A DNA stretch of 64,000 nucleotides from Gottschalkia purinilytica (GTDB lineage: Bacteria; Bacillota; Clostridia; Tissierellales; Gottschalkiaceae), in NCBI RefSeq assembly GCF_001190785.1, contig NZ_LGSS01000004.1:124001-188000 (forward strand), in the 5' to 3' direction. Position 1 is the stretch's first letter; each line of letters starts with the position of its first letter. Made by a program: the position numbers and the translations under genes. Below, piece after piece: positions 62,149 to 64,000 of the stretch. Under the pieces are notes generated by a model. That model saw nothing but the letters and a program-made list of their open reading frames with translations, was not told the origin of the DNA and made no database searches.

Positions 62149-62984
62149 TATTCTTCACCTTTGTTAATACTATCAAAAATATTCATTTGATTATTTAACA
62201 TAGCATGTTCCAATCTTTTATGTGCAATATCTACATAATGAGGGTCAACTTCATACCCTACATAGTTTCGACCCAGTTCCTTAGCTGCTAAACATTCACT
62301 CCCAGCTCCTGAAAAGGGTGTTAGCATAATATCTCCTTCTCTTGATGAAAGTTGAATCATTCTTTTAAGAATCCTTAGAGGCTTTTGGGTAGGATGTTTC
62401 CCATATTCTAATTCACGTTTCTCTTTGTTATTAGATATATCCCATACAGTTCTCATCTGTTTTCCAGGCTGCTTTAAAGAATCGTAATCAAAATTACCAT
62501 TTTTAGAATATTCATAGTCAAAATAATACTCACGCTTTTTACCGCCTTTATTACACCATAATATGGTTTCGTGGCTAGCAGTTAATCGCCTACCAGCTAA
62601 ATTAGGAAAGGCATTACGCTTGTACCAAATAACTTCGTTAATAATTTCTATATTAAGAAGTTGACAAACTACATTTATAATTCCAATGTTGTGATATGTA
62701 CCAAAAATCCACATAGAACCAGTTGGTTTTAGAATTCTTTGCGCTTCAGTTAGCCAAGTAATTGTAAAGGCAAAGTACTCCGATAAAGACATATTGTCCC
62801 AACTTTCCATAACCTTGTTCCAATTGCCACCCATGCCTGCAAGTTTTACACTATTATCCCATTTCCACTCGCCACCTTTTGATAAATTATAAGGCGGATC
62901 TGCTATAATCAAATCAACTATATTGTCTTTAAGGGTTTTCATTCCTTTTAAACAATCTTGATTGATAATAATATTTAACTCCAT
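62148..62984 (-). CDS. Beta-class DNA methyltransferase (N4-cytosine or N6-adenine)
   Basis: 278 residues from ATG 62984 (GGAGG 10 nt upstream). Motif IV DPPYNLS comes first (near residue 33), then the target-recognition region, HPTQKPLRILKRMI (motif VIII-X type) and motif I-like TPFSGAGSECLAAKELGRNYVGYE at the C-terminus, the order of beta-class enzymes. DPPY favours N6-adenine but does not exclude N4-cytosine. First gene of the methyltransferase-XRE-methyltransferase operon. Confidence 0.88.
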   Translation of the reverse strand: MELNIIINQDCLKGMKTLKDNIVDLIIADPPYNLSKGGEWKWDNSVKLAGMGGNWNKVMESWDNMSLSEYFAFTITWLTEAQRILKPTGSMWIFGTYHNIGIINVVCQLLNIEIINEVIWYKRNAFPNLAGRRLTASHETILWCNKGGKKREYYFDYEYSKNGNFDYDSLKQPGKQMRTVWDISNNKEKRELEYGKHPTQKPLRILKRMIQLSSREGDIMLTPFSGAGSECLAAKELGRNYVGYEVDPHYVDIAHKRLEHAMLNNQMNIFDSINKGEE

Positions 62985-63007
62985 ACATTTTACCTCCATT
63001 TAATCTT

Positions 63008-63077
63008 GTTGTAAGCATATCACTTCTTTATGTTATTGTCAATATATATTTACAAAAAAGAAATATATATTGACAAT
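63008..63077 (-). promoter_or_regulatory. Promoter and 17-bp inverted-repeat operator of the methyltransferase operon
   Basis: ATTGTCAATATATATTT (63035-63051) is repeated inverted at 63061-63077 with a 9-nt spacer. On the minus strand one TTGACA of the repeat is a -35 with TATGCT 17 bp later as -10, so a bound regulator would block the promoter. The other arm carries TTGACA pointing right. Confidence 0.65.
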
Positions 63078-63320
63078 TTTACAAAATAGGACTTTTAATT
63101 ACCTAAGGTAATGATTTTGTATCAATATTCATCTATTCTATCTCCACAACCCTACGAATTTATCTAATCTGTCAACTCAACTCTACGCACATTTTTGCAG
63201 TCGACTTGTTTCCTCAATAAATAAAAATAAGGATTTTCGAGGTTAAAAGTAACTGCCGAACAACTGGCAGAAAATCTTCCAATCTCGGAAACCCTTTATT
63301 TATCAGTGTTTTGAATAGCC
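63078..63320. other. Non-coding boundary between defence island and rlmCD
   Basis: No gene. CTGCC-GAACAA-CTGGCAG at 63254-63271 is a small hairpin. TTTATTTATCA (63294-63304) is repeated as CTTATTTATCA (63320-63330) over the rlmCD stop codon. Confidence 0.4.
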
Positions 63321-64000
63321 TTATTTATCAATCCTTGACATCAATACCACGCACTCCACATGACTAGTCCCCGGAAACATATCCACAGGCTGAACCTCCA
63401 AAGCCTTATACCCATTCTCACTAAGGTACTTCAAATCCCTAGCAAGTGTTGAAGGGTTACATGATACATATACAACTTTCTTTGGTTGCATTTTTACTAT
63501 AGTATCTAGTACTAATTCATCGCAGCCCTTTCTAGGTGGATCAAGTACAACTACATCAGCCTTTATTCCTTTGTCATATAGTTTTGGAAATATGTCCTCT
63601 GCTGTCCCATCATACAACTCTACATTCTCTATATTATTAAGCTTTGCATTCTCTCTAGCATCTTTAATAGCTTGTTCTACTACTTCTATTCCATATACCT
63701 TCTTAGCCTTCTTAGATAAGAATAGTGATATAGTTCCTATACCACAATATATATCAAATACAGTTTCATTTCCTTTTAGATCTGCATACTCAAGTGCTTT
63801 ATTATATAGCACTTCTGTTTGAATAGGATTAACTTGAAAAAACGATTGTGGAGATATTTTAAATTTTAAATCCCCTATATAGTCTATTATCTTATCTTCT
63901 CCGTATATAGTTATATTCTTTTCTCCCATTACTAAATTTGTCTTTTTAGTATTTATATTTTGAACTATACTTTTTATATTTGGTATTTTACTTGTTAAAG
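63321..64000 (-). CDS. rlmCD: 23S rRNA (uracil-5-)-methyltransferase RlmCD, C-terminal part
   Basis: The frame is open through the right edge ([20 protein letters not shown] before the internal Met 63929), so the start is outside the window. SAM-binding and catalytic motifs of the RumA/TrmA family: [44 protein letters not shown], and [16 protein letters not shown] with the catalytic Cys, ending [10 protein letters not shown]. Methylates C5 of uridines in 23S rRNA. The 3' end is a plausible insertion point for the island on its left. Confidence 0.92.
   Translation of the reverse strand, partial: LTSKIPNIKSIVQNINTKKTNLVMGEKNITIYGEDKIIDYIGDLKFKISPQSFFQVNPIQTEVLYNKALEYADLKGNETVFDIYCGIGTISLFLSKKAKKVYGIEVVEQAIKDARENAKLNNIENVELYDGTAEDIFPKLYDKGIKADVVVLDPPRKGCDELVLDTIVKMQPKKVVYVSCNPSTLARDLKYLSENGYKALEVQPVDMFPGTSHVECVVLMSRIDK

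Overview
The window is AT-rich DNA with Shine-Dalgarno sequences of the AGGAGG type, many TTG/GTG starts and protein families typical of anaerobic Bacillota. The gene content (orphan NuoE-like protein, corrinoid methyltransferases, FosX, Cfr, LysR-free but GNAT-rich accessory DNA) best fits Clostridia, perhaps Peptostreptococcaceae; this is inference, since no rRNA, tRNA or other phylogenetic marker is in view. Most genes lie on the minus strand. The region is accessory in character: short gene sets for stress, resistance and regulation are separated by many decayed gene fragments.

Layout. 0-3.2 kb: end of a membrane protein gene, a VanA-like vanR/vanS pair with no van resistance genes next to it, and a yjdF-type riboswitch in front of a broken yjdF gene. 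3.2-6.6 kb: metN-metI-metQ type ABC importer plus a DUF169 protein. 7-16.7 kb: IS982 and other gene remnants, an MBL-fold hydrolase, three GNAT acetyltransferases, a frameshifted fosX, a lone polyamine-type binding lipoprotein, an Ntn amidase-like protein, an SDR dehydrogenase, and a remnant made of ABC-F and rlmCD pieces. 16.8-24.6 kb: flavin reductase, a two-component system with a secreted partner, a RibD/DHFR-like reductase with a divergent WYL regulator, AraC regulator and a frameshifted methionine aminopeptidase. 25-33.5 kb: CopZ-like Fe-S/Zn protein, nitroreductase and a broken Old Yellow Enzyme under an HxlR regulator, a phytoene-desaturase-like oxidoreductase, CPBP protease and a cupin. 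33.6-38.9 kb: MarR plus UvrA-like ABC protein, and MerR plus ABC exporter. 39.2-46.1 kb: a corrinoid/UroD-family methyltransferase cluster with a CobW GTPase and an NhaC-family antiporter. 46.8-48.7 kb: alkylation repair set (adaA, alkD-like, ogt). 48.8-50.8 kb: MocR regulator divergent from a PNPOx-like protein.

52.7-55.7 kb holds tandem ribosome-protection resistance genes: an Lsa-like ABC-F gene followed by cfr. Each is preceded by its own 26-codon leader ORF; the two leader peptides are clearly related and both sit in RNA able to form mutually exclusive stems. This looks like a duplicated translation-sensing attenuator shared by two unrelated enzymes, and is the most interesting observation here.

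57.8-63.1 kb is a defence island: a SIR2-like C-terminal fragment, a small XRE regulator, a 44-codon ORF, a 677-residue protein with a C-terminal PD-(D/E)XK nuclease signature, and a convergent, tightly overlapping operon of a beta-class DNA methyltransferase, an XRE regulator and a D12-class adenine methyltransferase. A 17-bp inverted repeat covers the methyltransferase promoter. I read it as a two-methyltransferase restriction-modification system with an unusual, large nuclease. The window ends inside rlmCD, at whose 3' end the island sits. Several genes (fosX, map, a zinc-ribbon gene) are each broken by what looks like one missing base, often in a homopolymer, so assembly error has to be excluded before they are called pseudogenes.
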